A stretch of 64,000 nucleotides of DNA, from contig NW_027192658.1 of NCBI RefSeq assembly GCF_949987515.2, forward strand, positions 3,286,001 to 3,350,000, given 5' to 3'. The notes below the pieces were generated by a model. That model made no database searches. It was not told where the DNA came from and worked only from the letters and a program-made list of their open reading frames with translations. The position numbers and the translations under genes are program-made. Every line of letters begins with the position of its first letter. Position 1 is the stretch's first letter. This DNA is from Delphinus delphis (lineage: Eukaryota; Chordata; Mammalia; Artiodactyla; Delphinidae). Below are positions 62,919 through 64,000 of the stretch, piece by piece.

Positions 62919-64000
62919 TAAAGGATGTCAGGACAGTCAGTGAAGCCACCGAGGATATACCTCCAGTTGCTCCTAATTCCTACACCCTGCTGGTCATTCT
63001 ACCAACCACCAGGACATGGTATTCTGTATTAGTCTTCAATGATGCCTTCTTTTGTATTCCATTAGTCCCAGAGTCACAAGAAATTTTGGCTTGTGAGTGG
63101 CAGGACTCCACATACAACTAAAACAATACTTCCGGGCCGTCTGGCCCCAAGGGTGCAAAAATTCCCACACCATCTTTGGGGAAAGCTTAGCTAAAGACCT
63201 AAAAGTTCTACCTCTGGAAAAGGAAACCCTCCTTCAATATGCAGACGACATTCTGATCACCAGCCCTACTAAGGAGGCCTCTGAACTACCAAGCCAATAA
63301 AGGATAGAAGTTGTCCAAGAAAAAGCTCAAATATCACAGACTGCGGTGACCTGCCTGGGCTTCATTCTCACAGAAGGTCAGAGAAGCCCATCCCAGGAAA
63401 GGGAAGAAACCATTTTCAGCCTTACCCCTTTCTAAAACTAGAAGACAGCTTAGGGGTTCCTGGGGAGGCCAGGGTTTGCTGCTTCTGGATCCCTAACTAC
63501 AGTCTACTAGCTGGGCCTCTATATGAAACACTGAAAGGAAAAGATGATGATCCTTTTGAATAGAATCCAGAAGTGGCCTTTCAAGAATGGAAAGAGCAGT
63601 CAATTCAGACCCTTGCCCTGGAACTCCCTAATTTAGCTAAACCCTTTGACCTTTACATTCCCGGTGAAAGGTGAATCGCCATTGGAGAATTAGTGCAAAA
63701 ACTGGGACCACTTGAAATGGAACAATGCAAGAATGCCATCCAGGTAGGATAAACTACGGTCACTAAGGGGCTTGGCCCACTGCCACATCTGGCCAAGATA
63801 CTGGCGGTATCTAAAAACCTGGAAATCAGCAGCCCAAAAGGCCACCTCCCTCCTAAGGGAAAAGGACCCCACGTGGTGATCCTAACCACCAACCATGCCC
63901 TGAAGTTGCAGGGTTCGCTCCGTGGGCACACCGACCTCGAGTGAGGAGGCCCTCCAACTCCAACATCCAGAGAGATAACCGGGGGCAACAGGGCACCATG
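62912..64000 (+). pseudogene. Endogenous retrovirus pol remnant (class I, gammaretrovirus-like)
   Basis: Reverse transcriptase similarity runs in order from about 62912: a segment with NDAFF at 63038-63052, then SHTIFGESLAKDL, then the polymerase motif YADD at 63238-63249, then thumb and connection-like sequence to the window end (KPFDLY near 63640, QKLGP near 63700). It is broken. The NDAFF part, the YADD part and the downstream part lie in three different frames, with in-frame stops at 63561-63563 and 63672-63674. The motif A catalytic aspartate position is valine (63032-63034), although both aspartates of YADD remain. No LTR, gag or env is visible; the element continues past 64000. Class is assigned from the overall pattern, not a search. 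Confidence 0.8.

Overview
The window is eukaryotic, almost certainly from a toothed whale (probably a dolphin-family species). About 60.7 kb is one head-to-tail satellite array with a mean period of 1,579.5 bp (37 intervals between successive copies of the same landmark). The period matches the common cetacean satellite; from memory, a conserved 1,579-bp component was described in killer whale, and longer ~1.75-kb versions are known in other whales. The L1 element flanking the array has a 3' end of a type I associate with cetaceans. No functional protein-coding gene, tRNA or rRNA is visible.

Layout: 1-1499 is a diverged partial monomer at the left edge, 1500-59940 holds 37 complete monomers (M1 to M37), and 59941-60730 is a truncated monomer that becomes diverged from about 60290. 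A 5'-truncated L1 follows (60731-61470), then unrecognised mostly GC-rich DNA (61471-62770), a 74-bp tandem duplication (62771-62918), and a broken class I endogenous retrovirus pol remnant that runs off the window (62912-64000).

Each monomer looks composite. It begins with a 72-bp palindrome whose ends resemble a mariner-type fold-back element. About 830 bp derived from the 3' end of an L1 retrotransposon follow, and can be aligned by eye to the genuine L1 at 60731. The remaining ~670 bp I do not recognise. The left-edge monomer has a repeat distance of about 1,749 bp because it keeps ~168 bp that all core monomers lack, including an A-rich stretch that looks like the old L1 tail. It is probably a relic of the ancestral long monomer.

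Monomers fall into two sequence forms. A-form reads TTACCGTACAAGTTCAATAT with ACTTGTGGTACTTACGTAC after it; B-form reads TTACAGTACAAGTTCAACAT with AGTTGTGGTATTTACTTAC. A and B alternate strictly from M1 to M11 and then become mixed. On top of this lie multi-monomer duplications of 2, 3 and 4 monomers in tandem, and shared segments 5, 6 and 8 monomers apart: the trace of repeated unequal exchange and conversion. The short open frames that recur in every monomer are by-products of homogenisation, not evidence of genes. There is no gene network here; the interest lies in how the satellite was built and how it evolves.
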